Source: Streptomyces collinus (GTDB lineage Bacteria; Actinomycetota; Actinomycetes; Streptomycetales; Streptomycetaceae). Taken from it: 64,000 nucleotides of DNA. Below the pieces are notes generated by a model. The model had not been told where the DNA came from, did no database searches, and worked only from the letters and a program-made list of their open reading frames with translations. The stretch spans positions 2,356,001 to 2,420,000 of the forward strand of contig NZ_CP133771.1 of assembly GCF_031348265.1 (NCBI RefSeq). Direction: 5' to 3'. Positions within the stretch are counted from its first letter, which is position 1. Each line of letters opens with the position of its first letter. The position numbers were made by a program, and so were the translations under genes. Positions 37,069 to 46,002 of the stretch are shown one piece after another.

Positions 37069-37689
37069 CTACTTGATCATGTAGATCGTGGCGAAGAGAC
37101 CGATCCAGACGACATCGACGAAGTGCCAGTAGTAGGACACGACGATCGCGGCCGTCGCCTGCTCGTGGGTGAACCTACTGGCCGCGTAGGTCCGGCCCAG
37201 GACCAGCAGGAAGGCGATGAGACCGCCCGTCACATGCAGGCCGTGGAAGCCGGTGGTCAGGTAGAACACCGAGCCGTACGGGTCGGAGGACAGGGACAGG
37301 CCCGCGTCCTTGACCAGCTCCGTGTACTCGAAGACCTGACCGCCGATGAAGATCGCACCCATCACGAACGTGACGATGAACCACATCCGGAGCTTCTTCA
37401 CGTCACCGCGCTCGGCGGCGAAGACGCCGAGCTGGCAGGTGAGCGAGGAGAGCACCAGGATGGTGGTGTTCGTCGCCGAGAACGGGAAGTTGAGATGGGC
37501 AGCCATCTCCTTCCAGTGATCGGGACCCGTCACCGATCGCAGGGTGAAGTACATCGCGAAGAGGGCCGCGAAGAACATCAGCTCGGAACTCAGCCAGATG
37601 ATGGTTCCGACGCTGGTGAGGTTCGGCCGGTTGACCGACGGGTGCGCGTGCCCGGTTTCTACTGTCGTTGCTGTCGCCACGACCGACAT
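37069..37689 (-). CDS. ctaE: Cytochrome c oxidase subunit III
   Basis: This 206-residue aa3 oxidase subunit has five membrane helices. Family segments are [60 protein letters not shown] and [20 protein letters not shown], with the conserved Glu and His residues. It opens the ctaE-qcrCAB unit, apart from the other oxidase genes, as in other actinobacteria. No good ribosome site precedes the ATG at 37689, which lies in a near-perfect inverted repeat described separately. Confidence 0.96.
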   Translation of the reverse strand: MSVVATATTVETGHAHPSVNRPNLTSVGTIIWLSSELMFFAALFAMYFTLRSVTGPDHWKEMAAHLNFPFSATNTTILVLSSLTCQLGVFAAERGDVKKLRMWFIVTFVMGAIFIGGQVFEYTELVKDAGLSLSSDPYGSVFYLTTGFHGLHVTGGLIAFLLVLGRTYAASRFTHEQATAAIVVSYYWHFVDVVWIGLFATIYMIK

Positions 37690-37700
37690 TATGTCGGTCG
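37680..37700 (-). promoter_or_regulatory. Inverted repeat across the ctaE start codon
   Basis: The 21-base stretch has perfect 10-base arms (CGACCGACAT and ATGTCGGTCG) around one base. In ctaE mRNA it can fold as an eight-base stem CGACCGAC/GTCGGTCG with loop AUAAU, so the AUG sits at the loop edge. Confidence 0.65.
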
Positions 37701-37834
37701 CTTATCCCGCCCTCACTCCGGGGGGTGCCGTTCGGAGTGTCTTCGCCGGTCGTACCGGTGTTGACGTGGTGTTCAAGGGAGTAGCATCCGGCCCAACGGG
37801 CCTGTCCTTACGACGCTGACGTCACGGAGGAACA

Positions 37835-38236
37835 ATGCAGCCGACCGCCACGGTGCTGGTCTACAGCGACGACTCCAACACCCGCGAGCAGGTGCGGCTC
37901 GCCACGGGACGGAGGCCGGCTCCGGACGTTCCCGTGGTGGAGTTCGTGGAGTGCGCGACTCCGGCCGCGGTGCTCGAACAGCTGGACCGGGGTGGGATCG
38001 ACGTCTGTGTGCTGGACGGCGAGGCCGTGCCGATGGGGGGGATGGGCCTCTGCCGGCAGATCAAGGACGAGGTGTTCGACTGCCCGCCGGTGCTGCTGCT
38101 GATCGGGCGGCCCCAGGACGCCTGGCTGGCGACCTGGAGCCGGGCCGAGTCCGCGGTGACCCTGCCGGTGGAGCCGGTGGAGTTCGCTGCCGCGTTGGCT
38201 TCACTGCTGCGGGAGAGGGCGGCTTTGAACGCCTAG
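37835..38236 (+). CDS. Atypical receiver-domain protein without output domain
   Basis: These 133 residues have a CheY-like fold. TVLVYSDDSNTREQV gives the acidic pair Asp12-Asp13, and DVCVLDGEAVPMGGMG the phosphorylation-type Asp61. The Thr/Ser after strand 4 is Ile (VLLLIGR), and the Lys before Pro after strand 5 is Leu (VTLPVEPVEF), so normal phospho-switching is doubtful. There is no DNA-binding domain and no kinase next to it. It is divergent from ctaE and lies inside the respiratory cluster, which suggests a link to it. The ATG follows GGAGGA. Confidence 0.8.
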   Translation: MQPTATVLVYSDDSNTREQVRLATGRRPAPDVPVVEFVECATPAAVLEQLDRGGIDVCVLDGEAVPMGGMGLCRQIKDEVFDCPPVLLLIGRPQDAWLATWSRAESAVTLPVEPVEFAAALASLLRERAALNA

Positions 38237-38250
38237 GGGGCGGGGCCATT

Positions 38251-38308
38251 CGTTCGTCGGCGGGTGCGGGTGCCCTGTGGCTTGTCGCGCAGTTCCCCGC
38301 GCCCCTCA
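38251..38308 (+). repeat. Dispersed intergenic repeat, short type (copy B2)
   Basis: CGGGTGCGGGTGCCCTGTGG, GCTTGTCGCGCAGTT and CCCCGCGCCCC (38295-38305) fill the gap between two convergent stops. The unit ends two bases before the L,D-transpeptidase stop. It matches copy B1 at 27.85 kb. Confidence 0.75.
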
Positions 38309-38310
38309 GG

Positions 38311-39564
38311 TCAGACGCTCTGAGGGCGTAGACGGGCCCTGTCGGCCTCTGCGGGGCCGTCCGGGGTGCCGCCGACCAGCGCGCTGCCGGTGCGCCACTT
38401 CGCCCAGTCGAGGTTCCAGTCGCCGAAGCCGTTGCCGAAGGGGGCCATCATGTCGCCGCCGGAGTTCACGACCTTGACGATGTCGCCCTCGCGGACGGTG
38501 TCGTAGAACCAGGCGGCGTTCTCGGTGCTCATGCCGGTGCAACCGTGGCTGACGTTGGCGTAGCCCTGGGAGCCGACGGACCAGGGGGCGGCGTGGACGT
38601 ACTCGCCGCTGTTGGTGACCCGGACCGAGTGGTGCACCATGAGGTCGTAGAAGTCCGAGGCGCCGATGCTGGCGCTGGTCATGCGGACGGTGCCCTCCTT
38701 GGCCAGGACGACCTTGACGCCGTTGCGGGTGTCGTAGCCGGGCATGCCCGTGGTGACCGGTATCTGCCGGACGACCTCGTCGTTCTTGTAGACGGTCATC
38801 TGGTGGGCGGCGGCGTCCGTGACGGCTATGAGCTTGTCCGCGGTGGTGAAGGTCAGCGGCTTGGCCTTGCCGCCCCACATCCGGTCGCCGATCTTGATGC
38901 CCTCCAGGTTGCTGCGGACCTGGACGGTGGCCTGGGCGGGCCAGTAGTCCTTCGGGCGGTAGTGGAGCTTCTTGTCGTCCACCCAGTGCCAGGCGCCGTC
39001 CGTGGAGGGCGCCGAGGAGACCTTGAGGGCGCGTTCCACGACGGCCCGCTGGGCCTTGTCCTTGACGGGCTGGCTCAGCTCCGCCGTGACGGGCTGGCCG
39101 ACGCCGTAGGTGCCCGCCTTGGGTCCGAAGGTCACGTTCAGGCTCTTCTTGGTGGTGGGCTTGCCGGTGTCGAAGGTGACGACCTTGCGGCCGGGCGCCC
39201 CGTCCTCGTCCTCGGTGCTCACGCGGACCGTGTAGCTGGCGTTCGCGGCGAGCGGGGAGGTGCTGTGCCAACGGCTGCCGTCGGCGGCGAGTTCGCCCGC
39301 CACGTAGCGTCCTGAGGCGTCGTGGGCGGTGACGTCCGTGATGCGCCCGTCGGAGTCCTCGACGACTTCCAGGGGCTTGTCCGGGTCGGCCTTCTTACGG
39401 CCTTCCGAGGGGCCGTTGAAGGAGACCTGGTCCGCCGCGTCGTAGGGGCGGGCGGCCAGGGGGTTGCCGTCGGAGCCGCAGGCGCTGACGCCCGCGCAGA
39501 GGGCGATCACCAGCAGTGTGCAGCCGACGACGGTGCGGGGGCGGGATATCGCTGTGTGGCTCAT
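38311..39564 (-). CDS. L,D-transpeptidase lipoprotein with Ig-like domains
   Basis: This 417-residue cell-wall enzyme makes 3-3 cross-links between meso- or LL-DAP residues. It has a lipobox (LCAGVSAC near residue 29), two immunoglobulin-like domains (about 45-255) as in mycobacterial LdtMt2, and a YkuD catalytic domain with His340 and Cys342 in SHGCTGMS. A Trp/Asp-rich tail follows. The ATG is at 39564. It is transcribed toward repeat B2 and lies between the two halves of the respiratory cluster, with no obvious functional tie to them. Confidence 0.94.
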   Translation of the reverse strand: MSHTAISRPRTVVGCTLLVIALCAGVSACGSDGNPLAARPYDAADQVSFNGPSEGRKKADPDKPLEVVEDSDGRITDVTAHDASGRYVAGELAADGSRWHSTSPLAANASYTVRVSTEDEDGAPGRKVVTFDTGKPTTKKSLNVTFGPKAGTYGVGQPVTAELSQPVKDKAQRAVVERALKVSSAPSTDGAWHWVDDKKLHYRPKDYWPAQATVQVRSNLEGIKIGDRMWGGKAKPLTFTTADKLIAVTDAAAHQMTVYKNDEVVRQIPVTTGMPGYDTRNGVKVVLAKEGTVRMTSASIGASDFYDLMVHHSVRVTNSGEYVHAAPWSVGSQGYANVSHGCTGMSTENAAWFYDTVREGDIVKVVNSGGDMMAPFGNGFGDWNLDWAKWRTGSALVGGTPDGPAEADRARLRPQSV

Positions 39565-39641
39565 GAGCTCACGCTAGGAAGCAGCGTCAACAGCGGCACG
39601 CCGAGCGAACCGTACGAGTGACACGCATTACGCCAAAAGCA

Positions 39642-39677
39642 GGGGCCCGGACGCTCCTCACGGAGTGTCCGGGCCCC
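39642..39677 (-). terminator. Terminator after ctaCDF
   Basis: GGGGCCCGGACGCTCC (39642-39657) and GGAGTGTCCGGGCCCC (39662-39677) form a 16-base stem with one G-T pair and a four-base loop. On the minus strand TGCTTTTGG follows, an intrinsic terminator. Confidence 0.88.
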
Positions 39678-39695
39678 TCAAGCGCTCGGCGCGTG

Positions 39696-40094
39696 TTACT
39701 GGGTGCGGTTCTCACCGCGGTAGTACTCGAACACCCAGCCCCAGACGCCGATCAGGATGATCGGCAGCGAGAAGTACATCAGCCACCAGCCGATCGCGAT
39801 CGACAGGAAGGCGAGGGCGCCACCGATGGCCAGGGAGAGCGGCTGCCAGCTGTGCGGGCTGAAGAACCCGACCTCGCCGGCGTCGTCCGCGACGTCCGCC
39901 TCCTTGTTGTCCTGTGCGCCCACGTCGACCCGCTTGGCCGTGAAGCCGAGGTAGAAGCCGATCATGATGCACAGGCCGAAGGCCAGGAAGAGGGCCGTGG
40001 TGCCGGCCGGCTCCTTCGACCACACGCCATAGACGACCGCCATGACGAGCACGAAGACGCTCAGCCACATGAACATCTTGCCCTGGATCTTCAC
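39696..40094 (-). CDS. ctaF: Cytochrome c oxidase subunit IV (actinobacterial type)
   Basis: This 132-residue membrane subunit has four hydrophobic helices, starting [20 protein letters not shown] and ending [19 protein letters not shown], with a short acidic loop ([14 protein letters not shown]) between helices two and three. It is the small actinobacterial subunit of aa3 oxidase and has no proton or electron-transfer residues of its own. The GTG overlaps the ctaD stop by four bases, and the operon terminator follows its own stop. Confidence 0.93.
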   Translation of the reverse strand: MKIQGKMFMWLSVFVLVMAVVYGVWSKEPAGTTALFLAFGLCIMIGFYLGFTAKRVDVGAQDNKEADVADDAGEVGFFSPHSWQPLSLAIGGALAFLSIAIGWWLMYFSLPIILIGVWGWVFEYYRGENRTQ

Positions 40095-41827
40095 TTGCCG
40101 GCCTCCTTGCCGCCAGCGAGGGACTTCTCGCCGTGACCGACGTTCTCGAGCTGGTCGAGAGCAGCGATCTCCGGGTGGTGCAGGTCGAACGCCGGGGATT
40201 CGCTGCGGATCCGCGGCATGGTGATGAAGTTGTGCCGCGGCGGCGGGCAGGAGGTCGCCCACTCCAGGGAGCGGCCGTAACCCCACGGGTCGTCGACCTC
40301 GACCGGCTTGCCGTACTTGGCCGTCTTCCACACGTTGTAGAAGAACGGCAGGATCGACATGCCGAGCAGGAACGAGCTGATCGTCGAGATCGTGTTCAGC
40401 GCGGTGAAGCCGTCGGCCGCCAGGTAGTCGGCGTACCGGCGCGGCATGCCCTCGGCGCCCAGCCAGTGCTGGACCAGGAACGTGCCGTGGAAGCCGATGA
40501 ACAGCGTCCAGAAGGTGATCTTGCCGAGACGCTCGTCCAGCATCTTGCCGGTCCACTTCGGCCACCAGAAGTGGAAGCCGGAGAACATCGCGAACACCAC
40601 GGTGCCGAAGACGACGTAGTGGAAGTGGGCCACCACGAAGTAGGAGTCGGAGACGTGGAAGTCCATCGGCGGCGAGGCCAGGATGACGCCGGTCAGACCA
40701 CCGAAGGTGAAGGTGATCAGGAAGCCCGTCGCCCAGAGCATCGGTGTCTCGAAGGACAGCGAGCCCTTCCACATCGTGCCGATCCAGTTGAAGAACTTCA
40801 CACCGGTCGGTACGGCGATGAGGAACGTCATGAAGGAGAAGAACGGCAGCAGCACACCGCCGGTGACGTACATGTGGTGCGCCCACACCGTCACGGACAG
40901 GCCCGCGATCGCGATCGTCGCGCCGATCAGACCCGTGTAACCGAACATCGGCTTACGGGAGAAGACCGGGATGACCTCGGAGATGATGCCGAAGAACGGC
41001 AAGGCGATGATGTACACCTCTGGATGGCCGAAGAACCAGAAGAGGTGTTGCCACAGCAAGGCCCCGCCGTTGGCGGAGTCGAAGATGTGAGCACCGAACT
41101 TGCGGTCCGCCTCCAGGGCGAACAGGGCCGCGGCCAGGACCGGGAAGGCGAGCAGGACCAGGACACCGGTCAGCAGCACGTTCCAGGTGAAGATCGGCAT
41201 GCGGAACATCGTCATGCCCGGGGCGCGCATGCAGATGATCGTGGTGATGAAGTTGACCGAGCCGAGGATCGTGCCGAAGCCGGAGAAGGCCAGACCCATG
41301 ATCCACATGTCGGCGCCGATGCCCGGGGAGCGGACCGCGTCCGAGAGCGGGCTGTAGGCGAACCAGCCGAAGTCGGCCGCGCCCTGCGGGGTGAGGAAGC
41401 CGCCCACCGCGATGAGCGAGCCGAACAGGTACAGCCAGTAGGCGAACATGTTCAGCCGCGGGAACGCCACGTCCGGCGCGCCGATCTGCAGCGGCATGAT
41501 CCAGTTCGCGAAGCCGGCGAACAGCGGCGTCGCGAACATCAGCAGCATGATCGTGCCGTGCATCGTGAACGCCTGGTTGAACTGCTCGTTCGACATGATC
41601 TGCAGGCCGGGCCGGGCGAGCTCGGCGCGCATGAGCAGCGCCATCACGCCGCCGATGACGAAGAACGCGAACGACGTGGCCAGGTACAGCGTGCCGATCG
41701 TCTTGTGGTCCGTCGTCGTCAGCCACTTGACCACGACACTGCCGCGGTTCTGGCGCCTGACCGGCAGCTCGTCCTGGTAGTGGGACCCTGCTGCCGCGGC
41801 ACCCTGGGGTTCGTTGAGGATGCTCAC
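40091..41827 (-). CDS. ctaD: Cytochrome c oxidase subunit I
   Basis: This is the catalytic heme-copper subunit, 578 residues with 12 helices. His90 (TMHGTIMLL) and His403 (HFHYV) bind heme a, and His401 binds heme a3. CuB is held by His268, cross-linked to Tyr272 (GHPEVY), and by His317/His318 (WAHHMY). Lys344 of the K-channel is present (TGVKFF). Every residue for oxygen reduction and pumping is in place. GTG starts at 41827 and 40094 overlap the preceding and own stops by four bases, giving ctaC-ctaD-ctaF coupling. Confidence 0.98.
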   Translation of the reverse strand: MSILNEPQGAAAAGSHYQDELPVRRQNRGSVVVKWLTTTDHKTIGTLYLATSFAFFVIGGVMALLMRAELARPGLQIMSNEQFNQAFTMHGTIMLLMFATPLFAGFANWIMPLQIGAPDVAFPRLNMFAYWLYLFGSLIAVGGFLTPQGAADFGWFAYSPLSDAVRSPGIGADMWIMGLAFSGFGTILGSVNFITTIICMRAPGMTMFRMPIFTWNVLLTGVLVLLAFPVLAAALFALEADRKFGAHIFDSANGGALLWQHLFWFFGHPEVYIIALPFFGIISEVIPVFSRKPMFGYTGLIGATIAIAGLSVTVWAHHMYVTGGVLLPFFSFMTFLIAVPTGVKFFNWIGTMWKGSLSFETPMLWATGFLITFTFGGLTGVILASPPMDFHVSDSYFVVAHFHYVVFGTVVFAMFSGFHFWWPKWTGKMLDERLGKITFWTLFIGFHGTFLVQHWLGAEGMPRRYADYLAADGFTALNTISTISSFLLGMSILPFFYNVWKTAKYGKPVEVDDPWGYGRSLEWATSCPPPRHNFITMPRIRSESPAFDLHHPEIAALDQLENVGHGEKSLAGGKEAGK

Positions 41828-42789
41828 AGGTTGTTCGTCTCCCGGTTCTTCTCGTGGCTCGTCTGCGCGATGCCGGCAGGAACGTAACCGTTCTGCTGCT
41901 TGTCCACGAGGTCCTTGAGGTGCTGCTCGTAGCGCTCGGGGGAGACGACCTTCACGTTGAACAGCATCCGAGAGTGGTCGACGCCGCAGAGCTCGGCGCA
42001 CTTGCCCATGAAGGTGCCCTCCTTGTTGGGGGTCACCTCGAAGGCGTTGGTGTGGCCCGGGATGACGTCCTGCTTCATGAGGAACGGCACCACCCAGAAG
42101 GAGTGGATGACGTCACGCGAGGTGAGGACGAAGCGGACCGTCTTGCCCTTGGGCAGCCACAGGGTCGGGCCCGGGTTGCCCGTCTGCGGGTTCCGCGTGC
42201 CGGGGGTGCCGCAGTCGTAGACGCCGCCCGCGTTGTCCGGGAACGCCTTCTTGAAGCGGTCCGGGATGGCGTCCAGGTCCTTGGAGGTCTTGGCGTCACC
42301 GGTGGAACCCGCGACGGGCTCGATGTAGTTGAAGCACCAGCTCCACTGGAAGCCGACCACGTTGACCGTGACGTCGGGCTTCTTCTTGAGGCTGAGCAGC
42401 TCGGACTCGTCACGGGCGGTGAAGTAGAACAGCACCGAGACGATGATGAGCGGGACCACCGTGTACAGCGCCTCGATGGGCATGTTGTACCGGGTCTGCG
42501 GAGGAACTTCGACCTTGGTGCGGCTGCGCCGGTGGAAGAAAGCACTCCACAGGATCAGACCCCACACCAGCACGCCGACGGCGAGCGCAGCCGCCCAGGA
42601 CCCCTGCCACAGGGAGAGGATCCGCGGAGCCTCTTCCGTGGTCGGGGTGGGCATACCAAGGCGGGGGAAGTCTTCCCAGTTGTACGAGCAACCGGTGGCT
42701 GTCGCCAAGACCAGGCCCGCGGTCAGTGCCTGCAGCAGCTTCCGCCGCATCGGGCGCCGCGGCGAGCGGTCGGAGCCGTTGGGACTCAC
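41824..42789 (-). CDS. ctaC: Cytochrome c oxidase subunit II (CuA), lipoprotein
   Basis: This 321-residue electron-entry subunit has a lipobox ATATGC with Cys34 and two membrane helices (about 56-80 and 105-125). The periplasmic cupredoxin domain has the CuA ligands Cys264, Glu266, Cys268, His272 and Met275 in [12 protein letters not shown] and an earlier His in [10 protein letters not shown]. An insertion of about 45 residues with an extra Cys (about 165-210), typical of actinobacteria, probably docks QcrC. The GTG at 42789 follows GGGAAGG by six bases. An inverted repeat lies 86-114 bases upstream. Confidence 0.97.
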   Translation of the reverse strand: MSPNGSDRSPRRPMRRKLLQALTAGLVLATATGCSYNWEDFPRLGMPTPTTEEAPRILSLWQGSWAAALAVGVLVWGLILWSAFFHRRSRTKVEVPPQTRYNMPIEALYTVVPLIIVSVLFYFTARDESELLSLKKKPDVTVNVVGFQWSWCFNYIEPVAGSTGDAKTSKDLDAIPDRFKKAFPDNAGGVYDCGTPGTRNPQTGNPGPTLWLPKGKTVRFVLTSRDVIHSFWVVPFLMKQDVIPGHTNAFEVTPNKEGTFMGKCAELCGVDHSRMLFNVKVVSPERYEQHLKDLVDKQQNGYVPAGIAQTSHEKNRETNNL

Positions 42790-42874
42790 GTAGCGCCTTC
42801 CCGAGAGTCTCGCCCGCGCGGATCGGCTGCGGCCTGGCCTTCTCGCTGGTCGGTCGCGGCCCTGCGTCGGGCAG

Positions 42875-42903
42875 GGGTTTGGATGTTTATGCGGACCAAA
42901 CCC
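42875..42903. promoter_or_regulatory. Inverted repeat upstream of ctaC
   Basis: GGGTTTGG (42875-42882) and CCAAACCC (42896-42903) are perfect eight-base arms 13 bases apart. On the minus strand TAGGGTTTGG could also include a -10 hexamer (TAGGGT). It could be an operator for the oxidase operon. Confidence 0.4.
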
Positions 42904-42970
42904 TAGCCGACGCCCTCCGGGGGTTCTCGGGGAGGGGTGCCTACTCACCCGGGTGGTTCGCTGAATTGGC

Positions 42971-43040
42971 GGCTGCGGTCCGTTTGTGGCTGTTCGCGCC
43001 CCGCGGCGGAGCCGCAGATGTCACAGCCCCGCGCCCCTGA
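42971..43040 (+). repeat. Dispersed intergenic repeat, long type (copy A3)
   Basis: GGCTGCGGTCCGTTTGTGGC, the inner hairpin GCGGCGGAGCCGC and the terminal CCCCGCGCCCC (43027-43037) lie between divergent ctaC and the desulfurase-TusA gene, ending about 37 bases before the latter's GTG. Confidence 0.8.
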
Positions 43041-43076
43041 GGTACGCCTCGCCCGGGGACGTTCTAGCGTTGCTGT

Positions 43077-44456
43077 GTGGCCTACTTCGATGCTGCTTCC
43101 GCTGCTCCGCTTCATCCCGTCGCCCGGCAGGCCCTGCAGGCCTCGCTCGACGAAGGGTGGGCGGATCCCGCGCGTCTGTACCGGGAAGGGCGGCGGGCCC
43201 GGGTGCTGCTGGACGCCGCGCGGGAGGCCGCCGCCGAGGCGGTGGGCTGCCGGCCGGACGAGCTGGCCTTCACCTCGTCCGGAACCCGCGCCGTGCACAC
43301 GGGGATTGCCGGGGCGCTGGCCGGGCGGAGGCGGATCGGACGTCACCTGATCGTGTCCGCTGTCGAACACTCCTCTGTACTGCATTCGGCGGAGGTCCTG
43401 GAGGCGGCCGGGGGGAGCGTCACCCAGGTCGCCGTGGACCGCGGTGGCTTGGTGGACCCGGCGGCCTACGGTGACGCCCTGCGCGCGGACACCGCGCTGG
43501 CGTGCCTCCAGTCCGCCAATCACGAGGTGGGGACCGAGCAGCCGGTCGGGGCGGTGGCCGAGGTGTGCCGGGCGGCCGGGGTGCCGTTGCTGGTGGACGC
43601 GGCGCAGTCGCTCGGGTGGGGGCCGGTGGACGGGGGCTGGTCGCTGCTGACGGCCAGTGCGCACAAGTGGGGCGGGCCGTCCGGCGTCGGTCTGCTCGTG
43701 GTCCGCAAGGGCGTGCGGTTCGCGGCGCAAGGGCCGGTGGACGAGCGGGAGTCGGGGCGGGCGCCCGGCTTCGAGAACATCCCGGCGATCGTGGCGGCGG
43801 CCGCGTCGCTGCGGGCCGTGCGGGCCGAGGCGGCCGAGGAGGCCGTGCGCCTGCGGGAGCTGACGGACCGGATCCGGGCCCGGGTGCCACGGCTGGTGCC
43901 CGACGTCGAGGTCGTCGGCGACCCGGTGCGCCGGCTGCCCGGGGTCGTCACCTTCTCCTGTCTCTACGTCGACGGGGAGGCGCTGCTGCACGAGCTGGAC
44001 CGGGAGGGCTTCTCGGTTTCGTCCGGATCGTCCTGCACGAGCAGCACGCTGACGCCGAGCCATGTGCTGCGGGCGATGGGCGTGCTGAGTGAGGGCAATG
44101 TGCGGGTTTCGCTGCCGTTCGGGGCGGCCGAGGAGGATGTGGAGAGGTTCCTGGCCGTCCTTCCCGGGGCCGTGTCGGCCGTGCGGGAGAAGCTGGGCGC
44201 GCCGGTCGCCTCGGAGGTGGTCCGCGAGGAGGACATCCTGGTCGTCGACTCCCTCGGCAAGCGCTGCCCGATCCCGGTGATCGAGCTGGCCAAGGTCATC
44301 GGTGATGTCCCCGTGGGCGGCCTGGTCCGGGTCCTGTCGGACGACGAGGCGGCCCGCCTGGACATCCCGGCATGGTGCGAGATGCGAAACCAGGAGTACG
44401 TGGGCGAGGAGCCGGCGGACCGAGGAACGGCGTACGTGGTCCGCCGGGCTACCTGA
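43077..44456 (+). CDS. Cysteine desulfurase fused to a TusA sulfur-carrier domain
   Basis: This 459-residue fusion has two parts. Residues 1 to about 370 are an IscS/NifS-type PLP desulfurase, with PLP Lys197 in SAHKWGGPSG and persulfide Cys320 in SSGSSCTSST, the IscS long-loop type. Residues about 385-459 are a TusA domain with the sulfur-accepting Cys397 in KRCPIPVIEL and the DDEAARLDIPAWCEMRNQEY fold. The desulfurase takes sulfur from cysteine and could pass it within the same chain to TusA, for tRNA thiolation, molybdopterin or Fe-S work. No ribosome site precedes the GTG at 43077, so the message may be leaderless. Confidence 0.92.
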   Translation: MAYFDAASAAPLHPVARQALQASLDEGWADPARLYREGRRARVLLDAAREAAAEAVGCRPDELAFTSSGTRAVHTGIAGALAGRRRIGRHLIVSAVEHSSVLHSAEVLEAAGGSVTQVAVDRGGLVDPAAYGDALRADTALACLQSANHEVGTEQPVGAVAEVCRAAGVPLLVDAAQSLGWGPVDGGWSLLTASAHKWGGPSGVGLLVVRKGVRFAAQGPVDERESGRAPGFENIPAIVAAAASLRAVRAEAAEEAVRLRELTDRIRARVPRLVPDVEVVGDPVRRLPGVVTFSCLYVDGEALLHELDREGFSVSSGSSCTSSTLTPSHVLRAMGVLSEGNVRVSLPFGAAEEDVERFLAVLPGAVSAVREKLGAPVASEVVREEDILVVDSLGKRCPIPVIELAKVIGDVPVGGLVRVLSDDEAARLDIPAWCEMRNQEYVGEEPADRGTAYVVRRAT

Positions 44457-44460
44457 GTCA

Positions 44461-44522
44461 CTCAGGGGCGCGGGGCTGTGCCGCCATGCGGCTGCCGCCG
44501 CGGGGCGCGACCAGCCCCCACG
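44461..44522 (-). repeat. Dispersed intergenic repeat, long type, inverted (copy A5)
   Basis: GGGGCGCGGGG (44465-44475), a GCGGCTGCCGC variant of the inner hairpin and CGCGACCAGCCCCCACGC show the family in reverse orientation. It fills the 83-base gap between two convergent stops. Confidence 0.75.
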
Positions 44523-44539
44523 CTCCCGCGGACGGCGGA

Positions 44540-45514
44540 TCAGCCGAGGTGCCCCCGGACCTCTTCCGCCGCCTCGTCCCCGTACGCCTTGGTGAACCGC
44601 TCCATGAAGTGCCCGCGCCGCAGCTGGTACTCCTGCGTCCCCACCGTCTCGATGACGAGGGTCGCCAGCATGCAGCCGATCTGCGCGGCCCGCTCCAGGG
44701 AGACGCCCCAGGCCAGGCCCGACATGAAGCCCGCGCGGAAGGCGTCGCCGACGCCCGTCGGGTCGGCCTTGCGCTCCTCGTCCGGCGTGCCGACCTCGAT
44801 CGGGTCCTCGCCGGCCCGCTCGATGCGTACACCGCGCGCGCCCAGGGTGGTGACGCGGTGGCCGACGCGGGACAGGATCTCCTCGTCGCTCCAGCCGGTC
44901 TTGGTCTCGATGAGGCCCTTCTCGTACTCGTTGGAGAAGAGGTACGTCGCCCCGTCCAGCAGGATGCGGATCTCCTCGCCGTCCATCCGGGCGATCTGCT
45001 GGGAGAAGTCGGCGGCGAACGGGATGGACCGGGAGCGGCACTCCTCGGTGTGGCGGAGCATGGCCTCGGGGTCGTCGGCGCCGATGGAGACCAGGTCGAG
45101 GCCGCCGACGCGGTCGGCGACGGTCTTCAGCTCGATGAGGCGGGCCTCGCTCATGGCGCCGGTGTAGAAGGAGCCGATCTGGTTGTGGTCGGCGTCGGTC
45201 GTGCACACGAAACGGGCGGTGTGCAGCGTGTCGGAGATGCGGACGGAGTCGGTGTCGACGCCGTGCCGCTCCAGCCAGGCGCGGTACTCGTCGAAGTCCG
45301 CGCCCGCGGCGCCGACCAGGACCGGGCGGGTGCCGAGCTGCCCCATGCCGAACGCGATGTTCGCGGCGACGCCGCCGCGGCGGACGTCGAGCTTGTCGAC
45401 CAGGAACGACAGCGAGACCGTGTGCAGCTGGTCCGCTACGAGCTGGTCGGCGAAGCGGCCGGGGAAGGTCATGAGGTGGTCGGTGGCGATGGAGCCGGTG
45501 ACTGCGATGCGCAC
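44540..45514 (-). CDS. adoK: Adenosine kinase (PfkB family, CbhK/AdoK type)
   Basis: This 324-residue ribokinase-fold enzyme phosphorylates adenosine to AMP. It begins RIAVTGSIATDHLMTFPGRF and has the substrate-site RRGGVAANIAFGMGQLG near 45, GADFDEYRAWLERHGV, and FYTGAMSEAR near 118. The anion-hole and catalytic-base motif is DPTGVGDAFRAGF near 250, with Val for the usual Ala. Long stretches match the Mycobacterium tuberculosis adenosine kinase (Rv2202c) as I remember it, which supports adenosine over sugars. The ATG is at 45514. Confidence 0.9.
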   Translation of the reverse strand: MRIAVTGSIATDHLMTFPGRFADQLVADQLHTVSLSFLVDKLDVRRGGVAANIAFGMGQLGTRPVLVGAAGADFDEYRAWLERHGVDTDSVRISDTLHTARFVCTTDADHNQIGSFYTGAMSEARLIELKTVADRVGGLDLVSIGADDPEAMLRHTEECRSRSIPFAADFSQQIARMDGEEIRILLDGATYLFSNEYEKGLIETKTGWSDEEILSRVGHRVTTLGARGVRIERAGEDPIEVGTPDEERKADPTGVGDAFRAGFMSGLAWGVSLERAAQIGCMLATLVIETVGTQEYQLRRGHFMERFTKAYGDEAAEEVRGHLG

Positions 45515-45556
45515 GGCGTGGATTCTCCTGAGGGAGGCGGACCTTGACAGTTCACG

Positions 45557-45604
45557 CTATCGGGTGGGCGGGGCCGCTCTGAAGCCATCGAAACTACCCG
45601 ATAG
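45557..45604. promoter_or_regulatory. Inverted repeat between adoK and a small gene
   Basis: CTATCGGGT (45557-45565) and ACCCGATAG (45596-45604) are perfect nine-base arms separated by 30 bases. The right arm is itself inside CTAC-N6-GTAG. It lies in the divergent region upstream of both genes. Confidence 0.4.
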
Positions 45605-45646
45605 TAGATCTTTCTCCGTGAGCTCGACCGTGCATACGGTGCCGCT

Positions 45647-45856
45647 ATGACGAACATCAAGGTCCATGCACCCGTTCCGGTCGATCTCGAAGGCGATCTG
45701 GCATCGCTGCCCGGGGACGGGGCGCGCATGGCTCCGCACTGGGCGGTCCCCGCCCGGGCCGCCTCGCGGCCGGTCTCCCCTGCCCTGATCCACGGCGTGT
45801 CCGTACCCCCCGCGTCGGCCCGGCTGCTCGACGCCATGGAGGACTACGGGGACTGA
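45647..45856 (+). CDS. Small hypothetical protein
   Basis: This 69-residue ORF starts MTNIKVHAPVPVDLEGDLAS and ends with the acidic LLDAMEDYGD. Third positions are mostly G or C once past the first 20 codons, which supports coding. It has no signal peptide, membrane helix or known motif. No ribosome site precedes the ATG, so translation may be leaderless or weak. It is divergent from adoK and lies 146 bases before a large membrane protein gene on the same strand. Function unknown. Confidence 0.5.
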   Translation: MTNIKVHAPVPVDLEGDLASLPGDGARMAPHWAVPARAASRPVSPALIHGVSVPPASARLLDAMEDYGD

Positions 45857-46002
45857 ACGGCGCACACGCGGGAACCGTGTGCTCCCCCGCTGCGTCCCAT
45901 CGCTGTCCCCCGTAAAGGGGAGGCGGGATACGACCCACCAGCGGGCCCGTAGGTGACGGGCCGGGTCCCATGGGACAGCTGTGCAGCCGAAGGAGCGATG
46001 CG

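Noticed and set aside
37761-37787. TTGACG and TAGCAT as promoter of the receiver gene
   Set aside because: The 15-base spacer is short for a sigma-70-type promoter, so it was not listed as a feature.
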